Made by a program: the position numbers and the translations under genes. The notes beneath the pieces are model-generated. The model did not search any database. It was not told the DNA's origin and saw only the letters and a program-made list of their open reading frames with translations. A DNA stretch of 64,000 nt, from positions 682,001 to 746,000 of the forward strand of contig JAXGSB010000001.1 in NCBI GenBank assembly GCA_040765295.1, read 5' to 3'. Positions 51,860 through 60,574 of the stretch are shown piece after piece (position 1 is the stretch's first letter; each line of letters begins with the position of its first letter). This DNA is from Scatomorpha sp040765295. Lineage in GTDB: Bacteria; Bacillota; Clostridia; Oscillospirales; Oscillospiraceae.

Positions 51860-52348
51860 ATGATGAGTGATAAAAACGAACATAAGCAAGAGGAAAGTAA
51901 AAATTTGTTCGAGCTTAACCATTCTCACGATGAGCATGATTGCTGGAAAAATAATGAAGAGGAAGAGCATTCACACGAACTCGAGCGTCGTGAAAATATG
52001 AGCGAAGAAGAGCTTTTACACGAGCTTGAACACAAGTATGGGATACCTCACTCTCACAGCCACAGTCATTCACATGGTCACACGCACAGTCACACACAGA
52101 CAAAGGCTGTTGTAAACAGGCTGTCAAAAGCTATAGGACACCTTTCAGCGGTAAAACGAATGGTCGAAGCTGGAAGGGACTGCTCCGAGGTGCTGGTTCA
52201 ACTGGCTGCTGTTCGCTCCGCAATAAACAATACCGGAAAAATAATTCTTAAAGATCATCTTGAGCACTGCATAATCGAAGCAGTGAATGAAGGTGACAAA
52301 GAAGCTGTCGATATGCTCTCAGCTGCAATAGACAGGTTTATGAACTAA
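51860..52348 (+). CDS. CsoR/FrmR-family metal sensor with a His-rich N-terminal extension
   Basis: 162 residues. The C-terminal half (about 82-162) is a CsoR-family all-helical repressor, with Cys108, His133 and Cys137 in the spacing (25 and 4) of the Cu(I) triad of known CsoR proteins. The first 80 residues are an unusual extension rich in His, Glu and Asp, ending in a HSHSHSHSHGHTHSH run (64-78). This suggests metal buffering or Ni/Zn/Cu loading. GGAGCG precedes the ATG. No metal exporter is next to it. Confidence 0.8.
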   Translation: MMSDKNEHKQEESKNLFELNHSHDEHDCWKNNEEEEHSHELERRENMSEEELLHELEHKYGIPHSHSHSHSHGHTHSHTQTKAVVNRLSKAIGHLSAVKRMVEAGRDCSEVLVQLAAVRSAINNTGKIILKDHLEHCIIEAVNEGDKEAVDMLSAAIDRFMN

Positions 52349-52382
52349 AAGCTTTAAGTCGTAAAAATAAAACAGAAAGATT

Positions 52383-52416
52383 CAGGAGCCGAGGAAACCC
52401 TCGACTCCTGTGTTTT
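52383..52416. terminator. Bidirectional terminator
   Basis: CAGGAGCCGAGG-aaa-CCCTCGACTCCTG followed by TGTTTT, between the CsoR-like gene and the convergent tRNA. Confidence 0.8.
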
Positions 52417-52420
52417 ATGG

Positions 52421-52497
52421 TGGTGGACGATACAGGACTTGAACCTGTGACCCTCCGCACGTCAAGCGGATGCTCGTACCAGCTGAGCTAATCGTCC
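52421..52497 (-). tRNA. tRNA-Val (anticodon GAC)
   Basis: 77 nt on the reverse strand. Acceptor GGACGAT/ATCGTCC, anticodon stem TCCGC/GCGGA around TTGACGT (anticodon GAC), T-arm CAGGTTCAAGTCCTG, CCA encoded. No IS1182-like element is present at this CCA. Confidence 0.95.
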
Positions 52498-52568
52498 TTG
52501 CAGAATGACCAACATTCTAACTCATCGGCACCCGCTTGTCAAGTATAACTTACTGTGTTTTTGACTTT

Positions 52569-53820
52569 CTTCAATTGCAAGTTAAACTGAAATCGAATTC
52601 CGTACAATGTTTGTTACTTTGCTATGCTGCAGATGAGTGGAAATTTTCTGCACTCCTCCCTCCCAAAATTTTCCTAGGATAGTTATTTATAAATTCCTCT
52701 AACTTCTTTATTTCCTCTGTCGTGATGTCTTTGAGCTTTGTTCCTTTCGGTATGAAATACCTGATAAAGCCATTTAGATTCTCATTGCTGCCTCGTTCCC
52801 AAGCGGCATAGGCTCTCGCATAGTATATCTCTGTGCGTTCTGATTTAGTTAGGGCAGATTCTTCCAAACTCTTCCAATCCAGAAACTCAGAACCGTTATC
52901 TACTGTTATGCTTTTAAAATTCTCCTTAAAGACTCTACTTCCCATCTTGCGCTCTAAACCGTTAATCTTCCGTAGTACTGCCTTTTGAGTCTGGCGTCTC
53001 ATTTTGAATATCCGGCACTTCCGGCTATGACGGTCTACCAAGGTTAGCAGGCAAGTCGGGTCTGACTTTAAGGATTCTATACAGTCCATCTCCCAATGCC
53101 CTGTTTCAATGCGCAGCGTGCTCCCTAATGGCCTTTCGTCGATTCTTTTCCTGCCCGGGGGCGACAGTCGTTTTTCGACCTGCCTGTTCTTTCGCTTGGA
53201 TTTAGCCCCTTTACGAGGCAGATCTTTCATTGTTACGCTGAGAAAGATGTCTTTCTCAACATAGTTATAGATAGTACGGCCACATAGTCGGGTTTCCGTT
53301 GGCCAGCCTTTTTCATTGAAGTGCATCACGATTGCTTCAGGAGAATAGCGTAATCGCTTCATATTCGGCATCTCTTCTCCTATTAGCATTTTTTCTATCT
53401 GTTCGCATAACTTCCGATCCTTTCTTATCTTTAATGCAGGTCCTTTATTTGACCAGCTGTCTTGGATTTTGATATGCGCTGCGTATGAAGAATACGCCAT
53501 GTAAGTCTCTAAATTACTTCTTTTTTGCTCAACCAGTCCTCGCTTTAATTCTCTGCTTAAAGTTGCCTCACTCCATCCTAGTTGCTTCGCTATTTCCTTT
53601 TGTGTGAGTCTATCTTTATTGGCACGTTTTAAATTTTCATTGTAGAGATACTCTAAAATTTCTCTATCTTTTAATTTTAAGTGCTGACCCGGACTCCTTT
53701 TGATGATACAATGTAATTGGCTCAAAACAATTCTCCCTTCTATGTTGTTTCTTCCAATAACATTGTACAGAATTGTGGCGAGCCTTTTCAAATTATTGCA
53801 GTTTATTTTACAACTCGCCT
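52569..53820 (-). mobile_element. IS30-family element, copy 1
   Basis: 1252 bp. Ends were fixed by comparison with copy 2 (CTTCAATTGCAAG at one side, ACAACTCGCCT at the other), with related inner repeats around TAAACTG. Its two flanks do not match, so the right flank has been rearranged. A type 2 IS1202-like element begins 17 bp away. Confidence 0.85.
52622..53725 (-). CDS. IS30-family transposase (copy 1)
   Basis: 367 residues from a TTG at 53725 with AAGGGAG upstream. N-terminal HTH (LTQKEIAKQLGWSEATLSREL), and a DDE core with GHWEMDCIE, ITVDNGSEF and the Glu in AAWERGSNENLNGFIRYFIPKG (core WERGSNENLNG). These are the IS30 signatures. Same sequence as copy 2. Confidence 0.93.
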   Translation of the reverse strand: MSQLHCIIKRSPGQHLKLKDREILEYLYNENLKRANKDRLTQKEIAKQLGWSEATLSRELKRGLVEQKRSNLETYMAYSSYAAHIKIQDSWSNKGPALKIRKDRKLCEQIEKMLIGEEMPNMKRLRYSPEAIVMHFNEKGWPTETRLCGRTIYNYVEKDIFLSVTMKDLPRKGAKSKRKNRQVEKRLSPPGRKRIDERPLGSTLRIETGHWEMDCIESLKSDPTCLLTLVDRHSRKCRIFKMRRQTQKAVLRKINGLERKMGSRVFKENFKSITVDNGSEFLDWKSLEESALTKSERTEIYYARAYAAWERGSNENLNGFIRYFIPKGTKLKDITTEEIKKLEEFINNYPRKILGGRSAENFHSSAA

Positions 53821-53837
53821 TCATAAAAACTATGTTG

Positions 53838-55020
53838 TGTATAGAAGTCAAACATTTGTGACACAAGCCCATAAAAAATAGTTTACAAAATCGCTTTAAA
53901 TTTATCTCATTTCATCCGAGCATTTTGTCAAGGATTTAAGCAAGGCGTCCCTTGACGAAGGCGATAGATGAAATATAATCCTAAGAAGCGTTTTCAAAGT
54001 ATTCTTGAATGACTTCTTCGGAACTTTTAAAATCAAGAACCTTACGATATGTTCCGTTACTAATGCTTTCATGACGTTTGACTGCTTTTATCATCTCTTC
54101 TTCACTGACAAATCGTCTTTTTCGGTAAAATCGTTCTTCATCTTCTCTATGACTTCTTTCAACATGACCATTTTCCCATGGACTGTATGGAGCTGTCCGG
54201 ATGTGCTTAATCTCCAGTTTTTTCATCATCTTTTCAAATCGGGATTTCTTGTCGGTTTGTTCCGGATCATTGCAAAATTCTTTACCGTTATCCGTCTGAA
54301 GATGTTCTATCTTGAAGCCAATCTTATCTTCCAAAGTTTCTAAAAAGCTACTCGTTGTGTAAGTACTGTTCTCGTTAACTATACTTAAAACTCTTTTTCG
54401 TGAGAATACATCTATAGCTGTTATTTGATAGTACCGTGAATGATAACTTGCAAAACCGATGCATTCAACAGGTATATATTTAATATCCATTTGTACTAAT
54501 TGACCCGGATATTCGGCTTCTCTGATTTTCTTGGATACCTTTTTCTTCCGACATGCTTTCTTTTTGGGCTTGTCAAGCTGCTTCTTCCTTATCTGTCTGC
54601 ACATTGAGTCATACGAGCGGGTATAGCCTTCGTCGCAACACTTCCTATAAACATGAGCAAGACCACGATAGTTGTGATGACGATACATATGTCGAATAAG
54701 CGCAATTTCCGACTCTGTATGCTGATTTGGATGAGAACGAGGTCTCCTTGACTTTTTCCTTAGTGATTCAAGAGTACCATCGTAACGTTTTCTCCAATAG
54801 CTAACATATTGCCTTGTTGTGTGATACTTTCTCGCTGCCTGGGCATTGTTATTGTGTCTGATTGCGTATGTTACAATACGCTTGCGGTGACGCATGCCTT
54901 CTGTTATACTTTTCATGAGAGAGCTCCTTTCTTTCTTGGTTAACGATTCTTGCAAATCTATTATACCAAAGGGCTCTCTTTTTCTTTTTTATTGTGTCAC
55001 ATATGTATTATCGCATTACA
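53838..55020 (-). mobile_element. IS1202-like element, type 2, copy 2
   Basis: 1183 bp, same ends and length as 43973-45155. The 26 bp on each side do not match, so a deletion or recombination has removed one target copy. It abuts the IS30 copy. Confidence 0.82.
53981..54916 (-). CDS. Transposase of IS1202-like element type 2 (copy 2)
   Basis: 311 residues, identical to the transposase at 44116-45051 (QMDIKYIP, QTDNGKEF, GHVERSHREDEERFY). Intact frame with AAAGGAG before the ATG at 54916. Confidence 0.9.
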   Translation of the reverse strand: MKSITEGMRHRKRIVTYAIRHNNNAQAARKYHTTRQYVSYWRKRYDGTLESLRKKSRRPRSHPNQHTESEIALIRHMYRHHNYRGLAHVYRKCCDEGYTRSYDSMCRQIRKKQLDKPKKKACRKKKVSKKIREAEYPGQLVQMDIKYIPVECIGFASYHSRYYQITAIDVFSRKRVLSIVNENSTYTTSSFLETLEDKIGFKIEHLQTDNGKEFCNDPEQTDKKSRFEKMMKKLEIKHIRTAPYSPWENGHVERSHREDEERFYRKRRFVSEEEMIKAVKRHESISNGTYRKVLDFKSSEEVIQEYFENAS

Positions 55021-55064
55021 TGTTTTATTTTTTAACTTTCAAACAAACAATAACTGGAAAAACC

Positions 55065-55109
55065 TAAACAAAGCGAGGCAAAGCTTTGTTTGCACCCACC
55101 TTGCACCCA
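55065..55109 (+). repeat. Inverted repeat followed by two TTGCACCCA motifs
   Basis: AAACAAAGC...GCTTTGTTT is followed directly by TTGCACCCA at 55090 and 55101. The same 9-mer forms the 20-bp periodic array at 29831-29910. It could be a recombinase or replication-protein site left from a mobile element. The wider gene-free stretch 55021-55508 holds only this and the next hairpin. Confidence 0.45.
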
Positions 55110-55169
55110 CCCCTCATCTGGAGAGGAAAACACCGAATTGTATGATTACTGGTGCCATAACGCACATAG

Positions 55170-55198
55170 CAAAAGGGACACCCAAGGGTGTCCCTTTT
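55170..55198. terminator. Perfect hairpin, terminator-like
   Basis: AAAAGGGACACCC-aa-GGGTGTCCCTTTT. No intact gene ends just before it, so it probably served a lost gene. Confidence 0.7.
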
Positions 55199-55508
55199 AC
55201 TGTACAAGACGCGCAGGCAGTTGCGGCGGCAGGGGGAGCAATTTTGCTGTCGCGCCGCGGTCGAAATTTAAAGCTGAAGTTTACGAGGCGCATAATGTTT
55301 CTGTCAGTAAACTAAAGTCTGAAAACCCTGCAAAATTCTTCAACAAAAATAAGGATATTTTACATGAATTTATTAAAAATCAAAGCATTTATCAGACATA
55401 GAAATGTTATAATTTACACGTATATTAACTTAAGGCCTTATAGTATGTTTGTCATTTCTTAAAAACTTTTTGTCTATAATTCCTAAAACTAATATCAAGG
55501 GGGGAAAT

Positions 55509-56198
55509 ATGAGCGCATTTGACAACCTTGAGTATGAACTGTATGCAGCTCTGGCACTTTTTTACTCTTTTCCGTTCTTTGCTCGCTCGCTGAAGAAGGG
55601 AGAGAGTCCTGACTGGTGGGATATTGAACACGGCATCGGAATCGAAGTGGCGCGTGCAGAAAATAAGCATATAGGATATTGGAAGATATTTTCAAACAAA
55701 TATTTGGGAAAAAATAAAAAAGATTTTTCAGAAAATGAATTAAAAGATTTAGAAAACTTCAACGGAAGAACACTTTATGATGATAATGGAGAAATTTTTT
55801 CTGTTTGCAATTCAGAAGGCTGTTTTGATGGGAAAAGACACATCAGCCTTGCAATTGACACGGCAAAAGCTAAAATTGAAAAGCTGGACAGCCATTATAA
55901 AAAATTCAACAGCAATTGTTTGTTTTTATATATGACACAATCAATGATTGATGATGACACGGAATGTTTCTTGACTGAGTATCTTTCGATCGCCGGCAAT
56001 TATACGGCTTATTTTAATCATGTGTTCTTACTGTCGTTCGAGGAATTATTTCACTTTGACATTGTAAGCGGTAATGTTAATCCATACACATTTGAGGATA
56101 AGAAATTAAATGAATTAGACAATAACGTTCACGAACTAAGGAAAGCATCTTCCTGGGACGATGGAACGGATTTTTTGACTGTTTTGAATCAAATATAA
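55509..56198 (+). CDS. Hypothetical protein, possible nuclease-like fold
   Basis: 229 residues from the ATG at 55509 behind AGGGGGGAAA. I do not recognise the family. The segment PDWWDIEHGIGIEVARAEN (about residues 35-53) has an Asp followed by hydrophobic-Glu-hydrophobic spacing seen in PD-(D/E)XK enzymes, which is only suggestive. No signal peptide or membrane helix. It stands alone next to IS elements with A+T-rich codons, consistent with transfer. Confidence 0.5.
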   Translation: MSAFDNLEYELYAALALFYSFPFFARSLKKGESPDWWDIEHGIGIEVARAENKHIGYWKIFSNKYLGKNKKDFSENELKDLENFNGRTLYDDNGEIFSVCNSEGCFDGKRHISLAIDTAKAKIEKLDSHYKKFNSNCLFLYMTQSMIDDDTECFLTEYLSIAGNYTAYFNHVFLLSFEELFHFDIVSGNVNPYTFEDKKLNELDNNVHELRKASSWDDGTDFLTVLNQI

Positions 56199-56331
56199 TA
56201 ATTCGCAGGTCTTCAAATCCTTTCTCCGCAAGAGCATGATAAGATTAAAATAGTGAACTCCTTTATGCTTTGTGATATATTATATAAAACAGTTTGCTGC
56301 TTTTAGCTTGCAGGGGATAGGCACAGACAGA

Positions 56332-57000
56332 ATGAAATCATTTTTCAATCCTGACAATTTTATTTTTCGCTTTAGCGTAACGATTCTGGATATTGTTGTT
56401 TTAAGTTTGCTGTGGGTCGTTTTTTGTATTCCCATAATTACTATCGGCCCCGCTACCGCCGCGCTGTACTACAGCGCGGTTAAGTGCATCCGTTTTAAGG
56501 AAGAGGGAACTTACAAAAACTTCTTTGATTCATTTCGCAGCAACTTCCGCACGGGAGCAGGATACAACCTTGTGTTTCTGGCGCTTGCAGCCGGCATGTA
56601 TATTATTTATATCGCCATTGTTGGAATTTTTCCTTTGAAAGAGGCGCTGACCGTTCCTATTATTTGGGGATTTCTTTTGTTTTGCACATTTCTGTTCTCG
56701 GTTTTCCTCTGTGGTGCAATTCTTCTCAGCCGTTTTGAATATACACTTTCCAAACTCTTAGGAGACAGCTTTCGCATCGGTTTCGGGCACCTGCCCCGGG
56801 TGTATCTCTCGGGACTAATTGCCGTTGCCGCAGTGCTCCTGAGCATCAAATTCTTTTATTATCAGCTGTGGTTTATAACGCCATGTCTGAGCATTCTGCT
56901 CATCAGTAAATTTATGGAACCGATTCTTCGAAAGTACACTCCCGGCATTGAAAATCTTATGCAAATTCCGCTCGAAGAGCGACCGTGGTACCTAAAATAG
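56332..57000 (+). CDS. DUF624 (YesL-like) membrane protein
   Basis: 222 residues with about five membrane helices and the N-terminal pattern of DUF624/YesL: FFNPDNFIFRF, then LWVVFCIPIITIGPATAALYY (core PIITIGPATAALYY). Such proteins are usually encoded in carbohydrate ABC-transporter operons, including sialic-acid and pectin clusters, with unknown role. Start taken at 56332, where alignment with the family begins. An earlier ATG at 56272 has no site. A terminator follows at once. Confidence 0.8.
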   Translation: MKSFFNPDNFIFRFSVTILDIVVLSLLWVVFCIPIITIGPATAALYYSAVKCIRFKEEGTYKNFFDSFRSNFRTGAGYNLVFLALAAGMYIIYIAIVGIFPLKEALTVPIIWGFLLFCTFLFSVFLCGAILLSRFEYTLSKLLGDSFRIGFGHLPRVYLSGLIAVAAVLLSIKFFYYQLWFITPCLSILLISKFMEPILRKYTPGIENLMQIPLEERPWYLK

Positions 57001-57002
57001 TC

Positions 57003-57032
57003 AAGACCACCTTTTATGGGCGGTCTTGTTAT
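57003..57032 (+). terminator. Terminator after the DUF624 gene
   Basis: AAGACCACC-ttttatg-GGCGGTCTT followed by GTTATCTTTTT. Confidence 0.85.
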
Positions 57033-57036
57033 CTTT

Positions 57037-57696
57037 TTATAGAAGAGTTGGAATCAATTTGCTCAAAACCTCGGTCAGTTTTACATTGCTTGCTTTCGTC
57101 AGATGCATAAAATCTATTTCGTTAAACGTGACGCCCGCCTCACCCGCATCCAGAAAATGCGCGCCAAGGGTCCAGCAGGCCATTCCATAGAACGCAGCCA
57201 GCTCACGAGACTTCTCAACAGAACCTTCCCCCATTTCGAACACAACTGGAGAAGAAAGCAGCCCCTCCCCGATTGGAGGAGGACAAACAACAAGAATATT
57301 GGGTTCACTCTTTGCCCAACAATCTGTGTTTTTAGCGCTTAAAATAAGCCGCTCCATTCCTTTTCCGATAGCGTAGGCGTTCGCACTGAAGCGCTCCTTT
57401 GTGTCGTTGGTTCCCAGCATGATAATCAAAAGGTCAATAGGGGAATGACTTCTCAGACAGGGGGAAAGATAATCAATACCGCTCAGCCCTTCGTGAAGCG
57501 GGTCGTCAAACACCGTGGTACGCCCGCTCAAACCCTCTTCTATTACAAGATATTCATCTCCGAGATGTTGCTGCAGCAAACAGGTCCAACGCTCTTCCTC
57601 GTTAAAACGCCCAAGTTCGCCGTCCGCAGAATCGCTCGGGTCGGCGCAGTAGCCGTGAGTATTTGAATCTCCAAAGCACAGAATGTGTTTTTTCAC
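57037..57696 (-). CDS. SGNH/GDSL-family esterase
   Basis: 219 residues, no signal peptide. Block I CFGDSNTHGY (nucleophile Ser11), Gly in block II (EGLSGRTT), block III LGTNDTK and block V DFMHLT (catalytic Asp/His) are all present. It removes acyl groups from sugars or other small esters in the cytoplasm. In this neighbourhood, removal of O-acetyl groups from sialic acid is a fair inference. It is divergent from the epimerase gene, with an IS30 copy inserted between them. Confidence 0.85.
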   Translation of the reverse strand: MKKHILCFGDSNTHGYCADPSDSADGELGRFNEEERWTCLLQQHLGDEYLVIEEGLSGRTTVFDDPLHEGLSGIDYLSPCLRSHSPIDLLIIMLGTNDTKERFSANAYAIGKGMERLILSAKNTDCWAKSEPNILVVCPPPIGEGLLSSPVVFEMGEGSVEKSRELAAFYGMACWTLGAHFLDAGEAGVTFNEIDFMHLTKASNVKLTEVLSKLIPTLL

Positions 57697-57782
57697 GGAA
57701 TTCCTCCTCAGAATTACTAACTTCTATAGGCTATTTTCTTATCAATATTTTGTCAAGAGTTTTTTCATGAAAAGGCTTGACG

Positions 57783-59034
57783 CTTCAATTGCAAGTTAAA
57801 CTGAAATCGAATTCCGTACAATGTTTGTTACTTTGCTATGCTGCAGATGAGTGGAAATTTTCTGCACTCCTCCCTCCCAAAATTTTCCTAGGATAGTTAT
57901 TTATAAATTCCTCTAACTTCTTTATTTCCTCTGTCGTGATGTCTTTGAGCTTTGTTCCTTTCGGTATGAAATACCTGATAAAGCCATTTAGATTCTCATT
58001 GCTGCCTCGTTCCCAAGCGGCATAGGCTCTCGCATAGTATATCTCTGTGCGTTCTGATTTAGTTAGGGCAGATTCTTCCAAACTCTTCCAATCCAGAAAC
58101 TCAGAACCGTTATCTACTGTTATGCTTTTAAAATTCTCCTTAAAGACTCTACTTCCCATCTTGCGCTCTAAACCGTTAATCTTCCGTAGTACTGCCTTTT
58201 GAGTCTGGCGTCTCATTTTGAATATCCGGCACTTCCGGCTATGACGGTCTACCAAGGTTAGCAGGCAAGTCGGGTCTGACTTTAAGGATTCTATACAGTC
58301 CATCTCCCAATGCCCTGTTTCAATGCGCAGCGTGCTCCCTAATGGCCTTTCGTCGATTCTTTTCCTGCCCGGGGGCGACAGTCGTTTTTCGACCTGCCTG
58401 TTCTTTCGCTTGGATTTAGCCCCTTTACGAGGCAGATCTTTCATTGTTACGCTGAGAAAGATGTCTTTCTCAACATAGTTATAGATAGTACGGCCACATA
58501 GTCGGGTTTCCGTTGGCCAGCCTTTTTCATTGAAGTGCATCACGATTGCTTCAGGAGAATAGCGTAATCGCTTCATATTCGGCATCTCTTCTCCTATTAG
58601 CATTTTTTCTATCTGTTCGCATAACTTCCGATCCTTTCTTATCTTTAATGCAGGTCCTTTATTTGACCAGCTGTCTTGGATTTTGATATGCGCTGCGTAT
58701 GAAGAATACGCCATGTAAGTCTCTAAATTACTTCTTTTTTGCTCAACCAGTCCTCGCTTTAATTCTCTGCTTAAAGTTGCCTCACTCCATCCTAGTTGCT
58801 TCGCTATTTCCTTTTGTGTGAGTCTATCTTTATTGGCACGTTTTAAATTTTCATTGTAGAGATACTCTAAAATTTCTCTATCTTTTAATTTTAAGTGCTG
58901 ACCCGGACTCCTTTTGATGATACAATGTAATTGGCTCAAAACAATTCTCCCTTCTATGTTGTTTCTTCCAATAACATTGTACAGAATTGTGGCGAGCCTT
59001 TTCAAATTATTGCAGTTTATTTTACAACTCGCCT
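57783..59034 (-). mobile_element. IS30-family element, copy 2, at the nan-type promoter
   Basis: 1252 bp flanked by a perfect 14-bp direct repeat GAAAAGGCTTGACG (57769-57782 and 59035-59048). The right copy of that repeat contains the -35 box TTGACG of the downstream promoter, so the insertion leaves the promoter intact but removes everything upstream. Confidence 0.9.
57836..58939 (-). CDS. IS30-family transposase (copy 2)
   Basis: 367 residues, TTG start at 58939, same sequence as the copy 1 transposase (GHWEMDCIE, ITVDNGSEF, WERGSNENLNG). Intact frame. Confidence 0.93.
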   Translation of the reverse strand: MSQLHCIIKRSPGQHLKLKDREILEYLYNENLKRANKDRLTQKEIAKQLGWSEATLSRELKRGLVEQKRSNLETYMAYSSYAAHIKIQDSWSNKGPALKIRKDRKLCEQIEKMLIGEEMPNMKRLRYSPEAIVMHFNEKGWPTETRLCGRTIYNYVEKDIFLSVTMKDLPRKGAKSKRKNRQVEKRLSPPGRKRIDERPLGSTLRIETGHWEMDCIESLKSDPTCLLTLVDRHSRKCRIFKMRRQTQKAVLRKINGLERKMGSRVFKENFKSITVDNGSEFLDWKSLEESALTKSERTEIYYARAYAAWERGSNENLNGFIRYFIPKGTKLKDITTEEIKKLEEFINNYPRKILGGRSAENFHSSAA

Positions 59035-59042
59035 GAAAAGGC

Positions 59043-59071
59043 TTGACGGAGCCAAGCCTTGTAAATAATAT
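59043..59071 (+). promoter_or_regulatory. Promoter of the sialic-acid type operon
   Basis: TTGACG (59043-59048, inside the IS30 target repeat), 17-nt spacer, TAATAT (59066-59071), about 30 bp before the epimerase start. Confidence 0.7.
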
Positions 59072-59103
59072 AGAGTCATCAAGGAAAGGGAGTCTCACAA
59101 CTC

Positions 59104-60306
59104 ATGAAAAAGGAAAAATTAATCACTTACTGCAGTTGGATTCGCAGCGAGCTTAAAAAGTGCATAAACTTCTGGCTGAATAACGGAATGGACAAGGTGA
59201 ACGGCGGTGTTTACACCTGCTTAGACCGCAAGGGCGAAATTTACTCCACCGATAAAAGTGTCTGGATGCAGGGACGCTGCGGCTGGATATTTGCTTATCT
59301 CTGTCATGTATACGGTGTTAGGGATGAATGGATTAGCGCATCCAAGAGCTGCTTGGACTTTATGGAAGCGCACTGCATAAATCGAGAAGCGGGGGACAGG
59401 ATGTATTTCACCGTCACCGCCGAAGGCAAACCCCTCCGTCAGCGCCGCTACTACTATTCAGAAGCCTTCTATGCGTTGGCAAACGCCGAATATTATGGCG
59501 TGACAGGGGATAGGGAATGCTTAGAGCGCGCCCGCAAGGCCTATGAGATTTACTGGGATTTAAGTCACGGGGGGGTTGACCCTGTAGGACTCGGACCGAA
59601 GACCATAGCCGAGACCCGCTCAGGCCGAAGCTTCGGCCCTCCCATGATAATTCTGAATGTCACAGGTGTTCTGATTCGGGTTGACCCCGAACGCAAGGAA
59701 CTCTACGAGGCCAGAGCGCAGCAGTGCGTGGACGAAATCTTCAAATATCATGTAAAACCCGAACTTAAGTGCCTGCTGGAAAACGTAGATATAGACGGTA
59801 CGCCCCGTCTGTACTACACCGAAGGCCGCATTGTGAATCCGGGCCACGATATTGAAGGAGCCTGGTTCATGCTCGAACATGCAAAGCGCACAGGAGATAA
59901 AAAACTGGTTGCCAAATGCGCTCAGATTTTCGATTGGGCGATTGAAGCCGGTTGGGACTGCGAATACGGCGGTCTGCTCTATTTTATCGACTGTCTGGGC
60001 AAACCGCCAGAGGCATATGAGCACGATATGAAGCTGTGGTGGCCCCACAATGAAATCATGATTGCATCTCTTATGCTATACCGCGATACCGGCGAAGAAA
60101 AGTATCTTGATTGGTTCGACAAAACTTTGGACTACTGCAAGGCTCACTTTGCCGACCCCGAATACGGCGAGTGGTACGGCTATCTCCGCCGCGACGGTTT
60201 GCCCACCATGCCGCCCACAAAGGGAAGTACCTTCAAGGGCCCCTTCCACCTGCCCCGCGCTCTTGTTATGTGCGATCTTATGCTCACAGAGCTGATTGGC
60301 GACTAA
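59104..60306 (+). CDS. N-acylglucosamine 2-epimerase family protein (AGE)
   Basis: 400 residues of the AGE (alpha/alpha six-barrel) family, which interconverts N-acetylglucosamine and N-acetylmannosamine. Conserved stretches are YTCLDRKGE, the WMQGRCGWIFAYL segment, NPGHDIEGAWFMLE (catalytic His) and KLWWPHNEIM (second His). AAAGGGAG precedes the ATG. Located before a sugar ABC importer and a nanA-like gene, it fits ManNAc recycling in sialate catabolism. Related enzymes act on cellobiose or mannose, but context favours ManNAc. Confidence 0.88.
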   Translation: MKKEKLITYCSWIRSELKKCINFWLNNGMDKVNGGVYTCLDRKGEIYSTDKSVWMQGRCGWIFAYLCHVYGVRDEWISASKSCLDFMEAHCINREAGDRMYFTVTAEGKPLRQRRYYYSEAFYALANAEYYGVTGDRECLERARKAYEIYWDLSHGGVDPVGLGPKTIAETRSGRSFGPPMIILNVTGVLIRVDPERKELYEARAQQCVDEIFKYHVKPELKCLLENVDIDGTPRLYYTEGRIVNPGHDIEGAWFMLEHAKRTGDKKLVAKCAQIFDWAIEAGWDCEYGGLLYFIDCLGKPPEAYEHDMKLWWPHNEIMIASLMLYRDTGEEKYLDWFDKTLDYCKAHFADPEYGEWYGYLRRDGLPTMPPTKGSTFKGPFHLPRALVMCDLMLTELIGD

Positions 60307-60480
60307 GTTGACCGAATAATTTTATGTTTTCGAGTAAAAACATTGGCGTTTTAGGAAAAAACTGGGATTTTCTTGCAGCATTTAATTTGCTGTACTTATT
60401 AGCCATAGTTAAATTTGTCACAATGCACAAATTAATCAAAAATTTTCGTTAAAAATCACGAACTCATTCGGTTTTGGTAA

Positions 60481-60498
60481 AATATTATTGATAATATT
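60481..60498. promoter_or_regulatory. Palindrome overlapping the -35 of the binding-protein promoter
   Basis: AATATTAT-TG-ATAATATT, a perfect 8-bp inverted repeat. Placed for repression, though an A/T-only palindrome may be chance. Confidence 0.35.
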
Positions 60499-60516
60499 GT
60501 AAAAAAATAGTATAAT
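60488..60516 (+). promoter_or_regulatory. Promoter of the sugar-binding protein gene
   Basis: TTGATA (60488-60493), 17-nt spacer, TATAAT (60511-60516). Separates the ABC genes from the epimerase gene. Confidence 0.75.
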
Positions 60517-60574
60517 ATCTATGTCACATGCAGATGCTCAATCTGCAAAAAGAACATATTTTAGGAGGCATTTT

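Noticed and set aside
53838..55020. Direct link of this IS with the TTGCACCCA repeats beyond it
   Set aside because: Comparison with the other copy shows that the IS ends at 55020, before the repeats.
55090..55401. Open frames before the hypothetical gene at 55509
   Set aside because: Low-complexity translation interrupted by a perfect hairpin, no ribosome site, no recognisable domain. Treated as intergenic remnant.
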